A stretch of 64,000 nt of DNA from Microtetraspora sp. NBRC 16547 (GTDB lineage Bacteria; Actinomycetota; Actinomycetes; Streptosporangiales; Streptosporangiaceae), in contig NZ_BSSE01000017.1 in assembly GCF_030268965.1 (NCBI RefSeq), positions 111,191 to 175,190 of the forward strand, in the 5' to 3' direction. A model generated the notes under the pieces. That model saw nothing but the letters and a program-made list of their open reading frames with translations. It did not search any database and was not told the origin of the DNA. The translations under genes were made by a program, and so were the position numbers. Of this stretch, positions 17,427-25,632 are shown in pieces; position 1 is the stretch's first letter, and every line of letters starts with the position of its first letter.

Positions 17427-18254
17427 ATGCCCAGGAGATCATTTCCAGCTTTGGCCGTTCTCGCCCTGATCGCCGGATGTGGCACCGACACCGCCGCGTC
17501 GCCGTCGGCGGCGCCCTCGCCGAAGCAGGAGAGGGCCCACATGATCCAGGTGGCCAAGGCGGACTGCATGAAGGGGAAGGGCTTCCGATACGTCCCGTAC
17601 GTGGCCCGGCCGGAGATCAGCGAGCAGGACATGAAGACCTTCGACTACGCGGCAGCGAAGGCCGAGCGCTCGAAGTACGGCTTCCGCATCTTCAGCTCCT
17701 TCGTCTATCCCGACAAGAGCCCGGACGACGAGGCCGACCCCAATGTCGCCATCATCGTGGACCTGTCACCCGCACAGCTTGGCGCCTACAAGAGGGCTGG
17801 GGAGAGCTGCGACACTCAGGCGATCAGACAGGTCACCGGCAAGAACGTGAAGTCCTACGAGGACTGGGCCACCCAGGCCAGCGAGATGGTCCACCGGCTC
17901 TGGAAGCGAGAGCTCGACGGCGACCCGAAGCTCGTCGAACTGGCCTCGGCCATGGCCGACTGCCTCACCGGCAAGGGCTACCGGGTGACCTCCACCAAGC
18001 CGGTGGCCATGAGCGAGTGGGCCGCGCAGATGGTCCAGAGCGAGCTCCAGGGGGGCCGCAAGACCATGACCCCCAATGGAGAGGGCCCCGTCTTCAAGCC
18101 GATCAACATCTCTCCGGACGAGGCGCGGCGCTACCTGGACAAGGAGATCAAGGTGGCCCTCGACGACCTCGAATGCGGCAAGCAGTTCTACCCCGTCATC
18201 GTCCCCAAGAGCAATGAGGTGGAGCAGCGGGTCAACGAAGAGTTCGGCATATGA
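17427..18254 (+). CDS. Predicted lipoprotein upstream of the efflux operon
   Basis: 275 residues. MPRRSFPALAVLALIAGC is a signal peptide with the lipobox LIAGC, so the protein should be anchored to the outer face of the membrane. Conserved-looking pairs are CMKGKGFRYVPY and CLTGKGYRVTS, suggesting an internal duplication with one Cys in each half, plus SCDTQAI and LECGKQF. Such lipoproteins precede peptidoglycan-binding-domain adaptor proteins of MacAB-like exporters in many actinobacteria. I assign no function. An ATG at 17415 is an alternative start. A 158-bp gap separates it from the adaptor gene. Confidence 0.7.
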   Translation: MPRRSFPALAVLALIAGCGTDTAASPSAAPSPKQERAHMIQVAKADCMKGKGFRYVPYVARPEISEQDMKTFDYAAAKAERSKYGFRIFSSFVYPDKSPDDEADPNVAIIVDLSPAQLGAYKRAGESCDTQAIRQVTGKNVKSYEDWATQASEMVHRLWKRELDGDPKLVELASAMADCLTGKGYRVTSTKPVAMSEWAAQMVQSELQGGRKTMTPNGEGPVFKPINISPDEARRYLDKEIKVALDDLECGKQFYPVIVPKSNEVEQRVNEEFGI

Positions 18255-18412
18255 GATCGCCCTGACGGTCCTGCGCCCGCCGAGGACGCCCTTGCCCTTA
18301 TCCCCCAGAGAGCGGCATGCATTGTGTTCGGCATGCCCCAGTTCAGCGAAGGCAGGTTCACGTTCCGATGTCCTGGCAGCTCCGCCTCTCCAGCCGCGGG
18401 TGAGAGACGACC

Positions 18413-20203
18413 ATGAGATCACCACGCAGGCTCCTGCTGGCCGTACTGACGGGGGTCCTGATCCTCGCGGCCGTCGGCTGGGGCGTCAGCACCCGATTGC
18501 GCTCGCCCGCCGACGAGGCGGCGCTCCGCAAACCGCCCAAAGCATCGCTGATCACCGCGCCTGTCGAGCGCACCAAGCTGGTCAGCACGGTCGCGGTCAG
18601 CGGCACGCTGGAGTACGGCTCCCCGCTCCCCGTCACGCTGGCCGGAGCGGTCGGCGGTGACGACCCGATCCAGCGCGCCACCCGCGCACCCCGGCCGGGC
18701 GTGATCAAAGAGGGCGCGGTCCTCCTGGAGGTCAACGGCCGTCCCGTGATCGCTCTCGCCGGCAGGGTGCCGATGCACCGCACGATCAGCCCAGGTGCCG
18801 CGGGCGCCGACGTCAGGCAACTGCAGCGGGCGCTGCGCAGGCTCGGGTACGGCGTACCCGTCACGGGCGTGTTCGACCAGGCGACCATCACCGCGGTCGG
18901 CCGTTTCTACGCGAAGAAAGGATACGAGGCGCAGAAGCCCACCCTCGCCGACCGGCAACAGCGCGACCTGCTGCGCAAGGCCGCACGCACCGCGCAGGAG
19001 ACCCTGGCCGCCGAGCTGAAGGGGCTGGACGACGGAAGGGACGTGCTGCCGCTCAAGGTCAGGATCACCAACGCCAAAGCCGACCTGAAGATCGCGCAGA
19101 GGGAGTTGGCCGAGGCCGAGGCCCAGCGGTCCACTCCGGAGGACGAGGCCGCGCTGGAGGCGGCGGAGTCGGCCGTGCGCGCGGCGGAGGAGCGGCTCGT
19201 CGAAGCCGAGCGGGCGCTCGATCAGGCGCGTACGGAGACCGGCCAGGCCTCCACCCCCGGCGGCACCCCCGGTGGCACCCCGGACGCCACCCCCGCCCCG
19301 CAGCCGACGGCCGACACCCGGTTGCTGGAGCTGCGGGTCGCCAACGCCAGAGCGGACCTGGACAGCGCGCGCAGAGCGCTCGCCCGCGCCGTGGACGCGG
19401 CCGAGGCCGCGCGGGACAGGCGGCTGACGGAGCTGCGCAAGGCCGTACGGGATCGGAAGGAGGCGCTCCTCACCGCCCAGCAGGCTTTGCGCCAAGCCAG
19501 ACGGCTCTCACCGATGCGGCTCAAGGTGGACAACGCGCGGACGGACCTGGCGGAGGCCAGGGCGCTGCTCGCCGAGTTCGACCGCACCTACGGCACCACG
19601 ATCCCGCCGGGCGAGTTGGTCTTCCTGCCCACGCTGCCGGCACGCCTGCGGAAGGCCCGGATCAAGGCGGGCGAGACGGTCGAGAAGGACGTCGCCGTCG
19701 TGACGAGCTCGTCCTTCATGGTGACGGGTTCGGTCGACTCCTCCGAGGCCGGCCTGCTGAAGGAGGGCATGAAGGCGGTCATCGAGACCGATTCCGGCAG
19801 GACCTACCCCGCCACGCTCACCGCGATCGGGGAGAAGGCCCGCTCCGCCACCGACGAGGAGCCCTCCGATGAGGAGTCCTCCGGCGGCAATGCCGCCAAG
19901 GGCGGGAACGGGCTGGGCTCCGAGAGCGTACTGATCGTCCCTGACTCGATGGCGGGGCTCAAGCGCTTGACCGGCGCACCGGTCACCGTGCGGGTGGCGG
20001 TCGGCGCCACCGACGGCGAGGTGCTGGTCGTCCCAGTGGCCGCGGTGATCACCGCGGCGGACGGCCGGCCCAGGGTGCAGGTGGAGATCGCGCCGGACCA
20101 GACCAAGGAGGTGGAGGTGCGCACCGCGCTCACCGCGGAGGGCAAGGTCCAGGTCACTGGCGACCTCAAGGAGGGTGACCGGGTGGTGATCGGCGGTGCC
20201 TGA
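18413..20203 (+). CDS. MacA/HlyD-like membrane-fusion protein with a peptidoglycan-binding domain
   Basis: 596 residues. An N-terminal signal-anchor helix (LLLAVLTGVLILAAVGWGV) is followed by a beta-barrel/lipoyl-like region. A PG_binding_1 domain lies at about 123-165 (GADVRQLQRALRRLGYGVPV). Two long Ala/Glu/Arg-rich coiled-coil stretches (about 215-275 and 300-365) flank a Pro/Thr linker with GGTPGGTPDATP. The C-terminal adaptor domain ends at GDLKEGDRVVIGG. It should link the membrane ABC exporter to the cell wall. Its last codons overlap the GTG start of the ATPase gene. The peptidoglycan-binding insertion is typical of the Gram-positive version of this adaptor. Confidence 0.85.
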   Translation: MRSPRRLLLAVLTGVLILAAVGWGVSTRLRSPADEAALRKPPKASLITAPVERTKLVSTVAVSGTLEYGSPLPVTLAGAVGGDDPIQRATRAPRPGVIKEGAVLLEVNGRPVIALAGRVPMHRTISPGAAGADVRQLQRALRRLGYGVPVTGVFDQATITAVGRFYAKKGYEAQKPTLADRQQRDLLRKAARTAQETLAAELKGLDDGRDVLPLKVRITNAKADLKIAQRELAEAEAQRSTPEDEAALEAAESAVRAAEERLVEAERALDQARTETGQASTPGGTPGGTPDATPAPQPTADTRLLELRVANARADLDSARRALARAVDAAEAARDRRLTELRKAVRDRKEALLTAQQALRQARRLSPMRLKVDNARTDLAEARALLAEFDRTYGTTIPPGELVFLPTLPARLRKARIKAGETVEKDVAVVTSSSFMVTGSVDSSEAGLLKEGMKAVIETDSGRTYPATLTAIGEKARSATDEEPSDEESSGGNAAKGGNGLGSESVLIVPDSMAGLKRLTGAPVTVRVAVGATDGEVLVVPVAAVITAADGRPRVQVEIAPDQTKEVEVRTALTAEGKVQVTGDLKEGDRVVIGGA

Positions 20204-20870
20204 GCCAGTCATCGAGCTGGAGGGGATCTGCAAGGAGTTCCCCACCGACCCGCCCGTGCGCGCGCTGTCGGACGTCCGCCTGCGCGTCGAACGCTCCGAC
20301 TACCTGGCCATCGTGGGCCCGTCCGGCTCGGGCAAATCCACCCTGCTCAACGTGCTCGGCCTGCTCGACGTGCCGACCTCGGGCAGCTACCGGCTCGACG
20401 GCGTCGAGACGACCGCGCTCGGGGACGGCGCCAGGACCCGGCTGCGCGGCAGCCGTATCGGCTTCGTCTTCCAGTCGTTCCACCTGCTGAGCCGCCGCAC
20501 CGTGGTGGAGAACACGATGCTCGCCGAGATCTACGGCGGACAGTCAAGGCGGGGACGCCGCGAACGCGCGCTCGCGGCGCTCGACAGGGTGGGGCTCGGC
20601 CACCGCGCCGGCTTCCCGCCCGAGCGCCTGTCCGGCGGCGAGCGGCAACGGGCCGCGATCGCCCGCGCGCTGCTCGGGGAGCCCTCCCTGCTGCTGTGCG
20701 ACGAGCCGACGGGCAACCTCGACAGCCGGAACACCGACGCGGTCCTCGACCTCTTCGACGAGTTGCGGGAGCAGGGCATGACGATCGTGGTCATCACGCA
20801 CGAGAACGAGGTGAGCGAGCGGGCCGTACGCAGGGTCCGGATCACCGACGGCGTGCTGGCGGAGGAGTGA
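20196..20870 (+). CDS. ABC exporter ATPase, MacB/LolD type
   Basis: 224 residues with Walker A GPSGSGKST, Q-loop GFVFQSFHLL, signature RLSGGERQRAAIARALL, Walker B LLLCDEPTGNLD and H-loop ITHEN. All motifs are intact, unlike the decayed paralogue at 12703-13131. The GTG start at 20196 overlaps the adaptor gene, and the permease gene follows at 20872 with a single base between. It powers the MacB-like permease; substrates could be peptides, lipids or drugs. Confidence 0.92.
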   Translation: MPEPVIELEGICKEFPTDPPVRALSDVRLRVERSDYLAIVGPSGSGKSTLLNVLGLLDVPTSGSYRLDGVETTALGDGARTRLRGSRIGFVFQSFHLLSRRTVVENTMLAEIYGGQSRRGRRERALAALDRVGLGHRAGFPPERLSGGERQRAAIARALLGEPSLLLCDEPTGNLDSRNTDAVLDLFDELREQGMTIVVITHENEVSERAVRRVRITDGVLAEE

Positions 20871-20871
20871 C

Positions 20872-22047
20872 GTGGACATTCGCGACCTGACGGGCGAGGC
20901 CGTCGCCGCCATAACGGTGCGCGCGGCCCGATCGGCGCTCACCACCCTCGGCACCGTGCTCGGCATCACCACGCTGGTCATCACACTCGGCATCGCGGCG
21001 ACCGCGGGCAACCAGATCGTCGGCAGGTTCGACGAGCTCACCGCCACCGCCGTCACCGTCGAAGTGCCGGAGAACGATCAGGAGATCGTGGCCTGGGACG
21101 CCCTCGACCGGGTGACCCGGCTGCGCGGGGTGGTCGCCGCCGCCGCGCTGGCGGAAAGCAAGGAGAGCGCCAACCTGAGCGTGCGCTCCAACCTCCTGAT
21201 CGACCCGACCAGGGTCACCGCGCAGACGCTGACCGTGGTCGCCGCCTCCCCCGGGCTGCCGGGGGCGGCGCGCGGCCGCATGGTCCAGGGCCGCTTCTTC
21301 GACAGCGGGCACGTGGCCCGCCGGGACGAGGTCGTGGTGGTCGGCGAGCAGGCGGCCAAGATGCTCGGCATCACCCGTGTCGACAGGGCGCCCGCGGTCT
21401 TCATCGGCGATCACGCCTACACCGTCATCGGCATCCTCGGCGGGCTGCGCCGCGAGCAGAGCCTGAGCAGCGCCATCATGGTTCCGCCCACGATCGGCCG
21501 GCGCTTCGGCCTGCGGCACGTCACCAGGGTGCTGGTCACCACCAGTCTGGGCGCCGCCGAGCTCATCGCCCGGCAGGCGCCCACCGCGCTCAGTCCCGGC
21601 GACGAGGGAATGCTGCAGGTGATCGCCCAGACCAGCCCGACGAGAGCGCGCGACGCCGTGCAGAACGACGTCAACGCGCTCTTCCTGATCCTCGGGCTGG
21701 TGTCGCTCGTCGTGGGCGCCGTCGGCATCGCCAACGTCACCCTCGTCACCGTCATGGAACGCACCGGCGAGATCGGACTGCGGCGCGCGCTCGGAGCCGC
21801 ACGCCGGCACATCGCCGCGCAGTTCCTCCTGGAGTCCACGCTGATCGGGCTGACCGGCGGGGTGATCGGCGCCAGCCTCGGCATCGTCGCCATCGTGGCC
21901 GTCTCGGCCGCCAAGGAGTGGACGCCCGTGCTCGACGTACGGCTCGGGCTGGCCGCGCCCGTCGCGGGGGCCGTGGTCGGACTGCTGGCCGGCCTCTACC
22001 CCGCCCTGCGCGCCGCCCGGATGGAGCCGGTCGACGCGCTCAGATAG
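20872..22047 (+). CDS. ABC exporter permease, MacB/FtsX type
   Basis: 391 residues. The topology is the standard MacB one: a first membrane helix near ALTTLGTVLGITTLVITLGI, an extracytoplasmic MacB-core domain (about 50-255), then three membrane helices. The cytoplasmic loop after the second helix reads MERTGEIGLRRALGA, the hallmark coupling segment. GTG start at 20872. Together with the two upstream genes it forms an intact tripartite-like exporter of the MacAB architecture. Confidence 0.9.
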   Translation: MDIRDLTGEAVAAITVRAARSALTTLGTVLGITTLVITLGIAATAGNQIVGRFDELTATAVTVEVPENDQEIVAWDALDRVTRLRGVVAAAALAESKESANLSVRSNLLIDPTRVTAQTLTVVAASPGLPGAARGRMVQGRFFDSGHVARRDEVVVVGEQAAKMLGITRVDRAPAVFIGDHAYTVIGILGGLRREQSLSSAIMVPPTIGRRFGLRHVTRVLVTTSLGAAELIARQAPTALSPGDEGMLQVIAQTSPTRARDAVQNDVNALFLILGLVSLVVGAVGIANVTLVTVMERTGEIGLRRALGAARRHIAAQFLLESTLIGLTGGVIGASLGIVAIVAVSAAKEWTPVLDVRLGLAAPVAGAVVGLLAGLYPALRAARMEPVDALR

Positions 22048-22174
22048 CCGGCTCTCAGCATCCTCAGACGGCCGCCCCGCGCCGGGACGCGGCGCGTCCC
22101 CCGCATTCGCGGCTCCGAGCACGCTCGCCTGGGGATGCTTCCCCCGCTCCCCGACAGGGCCGACTCATGGTCTT

Positions 22175-22198
22175 ATATCGCTTATAGGCGTGCGATAT
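22175..22198. promoter_or_regulatory. Inverted repeat ATATCGC-N10-GCGATAT
   Basis: A perfect 7-bp dyad lies in an AT-rich patch just outside the left end of the MITE-like element. It could be an operator or part of a promoter for the gene at 22534 before the element inserted. The rest of 22048-22533 holds only the MITE and a short GC-rich leader. Confidence 0.4.
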
Positions 22199-22206
22199 TG
22201 TGCGCG

Positions 22207-22424
22207 CTAGGGAGTATTTCGTGGATCTTTGCCGTAGCGAGGATCGGCCAGATGGATGCGTCGCAAGGCGGAGGAGGAGGCCGGAGCGGAGCCTCCGGCC
22301 GACACTCCCGGGCCCCGCGGAAAGTCCGAGCTTGCGAGGAGTTTTCGTGGGTGGGGCGACAACGCCGCGAGGCGCGATCTGGGCGACCGCAGTAGGCCAA
22401 AAAGATCCACGCAACACGACCTAG
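22207..22424. mobile_element. MITE-like element with CTAG flanks and imperfect terminal inverted repeats
   Basis: CTAG at 22207-22210 and 22421-22424 brackets a 210-bp segment. Ten bases inside each CTAG begins CGTGGATCTTT (left 22220-22230; right, as its complement, 22401-22411). The outer ten bases also pair partly (G-N2-GT-N-TT-N). The arms stay similar for about 45 bp; both contain CCAGAT and then TCGC. An internal hairpin GGCCGGAG / CTCCGGCC lies at 22279-22300. No transposase is encoded. Four-base CTAG target duplication is typical of IS5-family transposition, so this is probably a non-autonomous derivative of such an element. CTAG is palindromic, so it could also be part of the repeat. 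Confidence 0.7.
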
Positions 22425-22533
22425 TGGCCCCTACGGGTCCTCGTGGCGCGGCAACAGGAGGTGCGATGCCGTACCGACGGCAGGTCAGGCGGGTTCTCCC
22501 CGGCGGCAGGCCCCGATCGGGCCGGAGGTCGTC

Positions 22534-23490
22534 ATGAGCGGTCTGCTGGGCGCCCTGGTCGACGACGCGGGGCTCTTCCCCCCGACCTCACTGGACATGC
22601 GCTCCGCGGTTCGGCGGCACCGAGGCGATCTCGCCGGGGGCGAGCCGATGCTGGCCCACCGCTTCCTCTGCCCGGCCGCCCGGATCGGCGAGTTCATCGC
22701 GGAACTGTCCCCCGAGGACCGCTTCCGGGTGATCCTCATCGGCGGCGCCGACCCGGCCGCCACGCGGGAGGCGATCCGCCTTGTGATCGACACACCGGCG
22801 CTCACGCTCGTCGCGGTCGAATGGGCGCCGATGGCGATCACCCCTCCCCCGTCCGACGTCGCCCCCGAAGCCACACAGCCCGCCGCCGCTTCCGAAGCGA
22901 CACAGTCCGCCGCGGCTCCCGAAGCGACGCAGGCCGGTGCGGCCCTCGACACCGCGCTCCGGACGCTGGCCGACGCGGGAGCCGGTCCTGACGTCCCGCT
23001 GTTCGCCGAGCCCTCCGACATCACCGGAGCCGCCGCCATGACGGCCGCGATCGTGGCGGCCAGGGCGTCGGCCGGCCGGCCGCTCGGGCTGAAGCTCCGC
23101 TGCGGCGGCGTCCGGCCGGACCTGTTCCCGTCCGCCACCGACCTGGCGACCGCGCTGGTCACCGCGGCGGAGGCCGGGGTACCGGTCAAGGCGACCGCCG
23201 GGCTGCACCACGCCGTCCGTCATGTCGACCCCGCCACCGGGTTCACCCACTTCGGATATCTCAACGTGCTGCTCGCCTCGGCGCAGGCCCAGCGGGGCCG
23301 GTCCGTCGCCGACGTCGCGTCCGTACTGCTGGACGAGGACGCGGACCGGCTGCGGGCCCTGGCCGAATCCCTCGGTCCGGAAGAGGCGCGCCGGGTCCGG
23401 ACCGGCTTCGCCTCCTACGGATCGTGCAGCACGTCCACCCCCGTACGCGAGGCCGCGGAACTCGGCCTGTCCGCGCGTGTCACGACATGA
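22534..23490 (+). CDS. Conserved protein of unknown function, TIM-barrel-like
   Basis: 318 residues. It begins SGLLGALVDDAGLFPPTSL, continues with GEPMLAHRFLCPAARI, and later has LKLRCGGVRPDLFPS and PVKATAGLHHAVRH. The alternation of short beta strands and helices with these Lys/His-containing strand ends suggests a TIM barrel, as in aldolase-like enzymes, but no characterised family is recognised. A low-complexity loop at about 109-134 has three degenerate copies of EATQ followed by Ala-rich residues. ATG at 22534. It stands alone behind the MITE, whose insertion may have separated it from an ancestral promoter. Confidence 0.65.
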   Translation: MSGLLGALVDDAGLFPPTSLDMRSAVRRHRGDLAGGEPMLAHRFLCPAARIGEFIAELSPEDRFRVILIGGADPAATREAIRLVIDTPALTLVAVEWAPMAITPPPSDVAPEATQPAAASEATQSAAAPEATQAGAALDTALRTLADAGAGPDVPLFAEPSDITGAAAMTAAIVAARASAGRPLGLKLRCGGVRPDLFPSATDLATALVTAAEAGVPVKATAGLHHAVRHVDPATGFTHFGYLNVLLASAQAQRGRSVADVASVLLDEDADRLRALAESLGPEEARRVRTGFASYGSCSTSTPVREAAELGLSARVTT

Positions 23491-23525
23491 TCAGCGGGAG
23501 ACGCTGACGGAGGTGGGCACGGCTT

Positions 23526-23840
23526 GTGCTCCCGACACGGGTCACCCGCACACCAGGAGCTGCCTTGTTCTCCGAATTGGGCGAAGTGATCCTCTGGTGC
23601 GTCTGGCTCTCCCGTGACCTGATTGTCGGGCTGGCGCTGCTCGCCGCCATGCTGTTCTGCGCTTTCGTGGTGGCCACCGGACTCATCGCCGCCCTCGATC
23701 ACGCGATCCGCCGTCTCGTACGACGCCTCCGGCGAGGCTCGGCGAGCGCGGAATCGACCTTCCGAGAAGACGACGACTCGGGGATCGATATCTTCCCGGG
23801 CGCCGTCAATGATTTCACCGGTCACGGTGCGCGTAGGTGA
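23526..23840 (+). CDS. Small membrane protein
   Basis: Up to 104 residues with one or two adjoining membrane helices (LIVGLALLAAMLFCAFVVATG) flanked by a basic patch (RRLVRRLRRGSAS) and an acidic C-terminus. The GTG at 23526 follows GGAGG with a long spacer; a TTG at 23565 following AGGAG is a good alternative and would begin the protein at FSELGEVILW. No domain is recognised. Weakly supported beyond its membrane character. Confidence 0.45.
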   Translation: MLPTRVTRTPGAALFSELGEVILWCVWLSRDLIVGLALLAAMLFCAFVVATGLIAALDHAIRRLVRRLRRGSASAESTFREDDDSGIDIFPGAVNDFTGHGARR

Positions 23841-23877
23841 CGACCTGGCCGGTCACTCCGAGCCGGAATCTTGACGT

Positions 23878-23898
23878 GAGTCATGTGAGAGTTGACTC
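23878..23898. promoter_or_regulatory. GAGTCA-N9-TGACTC dyad in the P450 promoter region
   Basis: The dyad GAGTCA (23878-23883) / TGACTC (23893-23898) lies 105-125 bp before the P450 start, with a nested GAGAG-TTGA-CTCTC. TTGACG at 23871 and TTGACT at 23892 are -35-like. This is the only AT-rich, repeat-bearing part of the upstream region, so regulation of the P450-ferredoxin operon here is plausible. Confidence 0.4.
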
Positions 23899-24002
23899 TC
23901 TATTACGGGAAATTACATGTCACAGTCCGCGCCTGGACAGCTGCGGAATGTGACTGAGAAGGGTTGTTGGGCGACCAACCATCCACCGAAGGGGAATTCC
24001 GA

Positions 24003-25241
24003 ATGAGCGTTGAGGAGCAGGTCCTGCACTACCCGATCCCGAATGACGCGGCGCTGGACCCGCCCGCGGAATGGGCGCGGCTCCGCAGCACGTGCCCGGT
24101 GACCCACGTGACGCTGCCGAGCGGCGACCGGGCGACACTGCTGACCCGCTACGAGGACGTCAAGCAGGTGCTCGCCGACCCGCGCTTCACCCGCCAGCTC
24201 ACCGCGCCCGACGCGGCCCGGCTGTCGGCCGAGGGTGGGGTGTTCAACAGCGAGATGTCGCAGATCATCCCCGACGGAGGCGAGGAGCACCAGCACTGGC
24301 GGCGCCTGGTCGTCAAGTGGTTCACGGCCAAGCGCATGGCCGCCATGCGGCCCACGATGACCCAGATCGCCGAAGACCTGATCGACGACATGGTCAAGCG
24401 CGGCGCGCCCGGCGACCTCAGGGCCGACCTCGGTTTCCCGCTGCCGGTCTACGTCATCTGCGACATGCTCGGCGTTCCCGCCACCGACCGCGACCGGTTC
24501 TCGTACTGGTCGGACACCCTGCTCAACCTCACCCGCTACAGCAAGGCCGAGACGGAGGCCGCCCAGGGTGCGTTCTTCCAGTACATGTCCGACCATGTCG
24601 CCGCCAAGCGCCACCGACCGAGCGACGACCTGCTGAGCGAGCTGATCGCGGTGGGCGGCCCCGAGGACGGCGGCCTGTCCGACCTCCAGATCCTGGTCAC
24701 CGGCATGGCGCTGCTGGTGGCCGGACACGAGACCACCGCCAACATGATCGGCAAGATGGTCTCGATGCTGCTGGCCGACCGTGACCGGTGGGAGCGGCTG
24801 CTGGCCGACCGTGACCGGTGGGAGCGGCTGCTGGCCGACCCGTCGCTGATCCGCACGACGGTCGAGGAGTCGCTGCGCTTCGACGCCAACTCCGGCTTCG
24901 GCCTGCCCCGCTACCTCCGCGAAGAGACCGAGGTCAGCGGCACGGTCCTGCCCCGCGGCACCACCGTGGTGTGCAGCATGGCCGCCGCCAACCGCGACGA
25001 GAGCACCTTCGAGGCCGCCGACCAGATGGACCTGACCCGCAGCCCGAACCCGCACCTGGCCTTCGGCGCCGGCGCCCACTCCTGCCTGGGGCAGGCGCTG
25101 GCCCGCACCGAACTGCAGGTCGTCCTGGAGGTGCTCCTGCGCAAGCTCCCGACCCTGGAGCTGGCCGTACCGGTCGAGGAACTGGAGCGGGTGGAGGGGC
25201 TGGCCGTCGGCGGCCTGCGCACCGTCCCGGTCCGCTGGTGA
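24003..25241 (+). CDS. Cytochrome P450 (bacterial class I)
   Basis: 412 residues. The I-helix oxygen-activation motif AGHETT, the K-helix ExxR in EESLRFD, and the heme-ligand loop FGAGAHSCLGQ with its Cys are all present. It is a cytoplasmic monooxygenase that takes electrons from a ferredoxin, and a 3Fe-4S ferredoxin gene follows 40 bp downstream. ATG at 24003 after GAAGGGG. Unusually, ten residues (LLADRDRWER) are tandemly duplicated just before the K helix, by an exact 30-bp duplication at 24768-24827. The downstream PLP decarboxylase suggests a small biosynthetic or modification unit. The substrate is unknown. Confidence 0.92.
   Translation: MSVEEQVLHYPIPNDAALDPPAEWARLRSTCPVTHVTLPSGDRATLLTRYEDVKQVLADPRFTRQLTAPDAARLSAEGGVFNSEMSQIIPDGGEEHQHWRRLVVKWFTAKRMAAMRPTMTQIAEDLIDDMVKRGAPGDLRADLGFPLPVYVICDMLGVPATDRDRFSYWSDTLLNLTRYSKAETEAAQGAFFQYMSDHVAAKRHRPSDDLLSELIAVGGPEDGGLSDLQILVTGMALLVAGHETTANMIGKMVSMLLADRDRWERLLADRDRWERLLADPSLIRTTVEESLRFDANSGFGLPRYLREETEVSGTVLPRGTTVVCSMAAANRDESTFEAADQMDLTRSPNPHLAFGAGAHSCLGQALARTELQVVLEVLLRKLPTLELAVPVEELERVEGLAVGGLRTVPVRW
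24768..24840 (+). repeat. In-frame 30-bp tandem duplication within the P450 gene
   Basis: Two identical 30-bp units (24768-24797 and 24798-24827) plus 13 bp of a third encode LLADRDRWER twice, followed by LLADPSLI. Normal P450s of this class have one copy between the J helix and the K helix. Complete identity of the units suggests a recent slip or recombination event. Confidence 0.9.
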
Positions 25242-25281
25242 GCCGGCGCCACCGGAGCCGCCCGACAGAGAGGAACCCGAG

Positions 25282-25476
25282 GTGAAGGTCACCGTCGACG
25301 AAGACAAGTGCTGCGGCGCCGGCCAGTGCGTGCTGCTCGCGCCGGAGGTGTTCGACCAGCGCGACGACGACGGCATCGTCAACCTGCTCGACCCCGAGCC
25401 CGGCGCGGACCGGCATGCCGCCGTCCGCGAGGCCGCCGCCGTCTGCCCCGCGGCCGCCATCGAGCTGATCGAGTAG
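25282..25476 (+). CDS. 3Fe-4S-type ferredoxin partner of the P450
   Basis: 64 residues: MKVTVDEDKCCGAGQCVLLA, then AVCPAAAIELIE. The Cys spacing (Cys10, Cys16, and Cys in VCPAAA) with a non-Cys residue in the position of the fourth ligand matches small actinobacterial 3Fe-4S ferredoxins that pass electrons from a reductase to P450s. GTG start at 25282 with GAGAGGAACCCGAG upstream. Immediately follows the P450. No ferredoxin reductase gene is in the window. Confidence 0.92.
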   Translation: MKVTVDEDKCCGAGQCVLLAPEVFDQRDDDGIVNLLDPEPGADRHAAVREAAAVCPAAAIELIE

Positions 25477-25511
25477 GTGTGACGAGGAGACCCGTACGCC
25501 TGCTGTGACGA

Positions 25512-25545
25512 GGCCGGTCGGGCGGTGGAGTCCGGCCGCCCGGCC
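25512..25545 (+). terminator. Candidate terminator after the ferredoxin gene
   Basis: A stem with core CGGGCGG / CCGCCCG (25519-25525 and 25536-25542), extended by GGCCGG and GGCC with a mismatch, is followed by TTCT. It separates the ferredoxin from the decarboxylase gene 90 bp further on, so the latter may have its own promoter or be reached by read-through. Confidence 0.4.
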
Positions 25546-25632
25546 GTTCTGATCGAGCTGAGCGGGACCCGGCGAACGGCCCGGCCATAGGTTCGACGCG
25601 TACCCCCTGCCCGGACAGCATTGGAGGAGTTT

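Noticed and set aside
22135..22440. Several open frames on both strands in the MITE region
   Set aside because: They arise from the long inverted repeats and GC-rich composition; no ribosome sites or protein family features support them.
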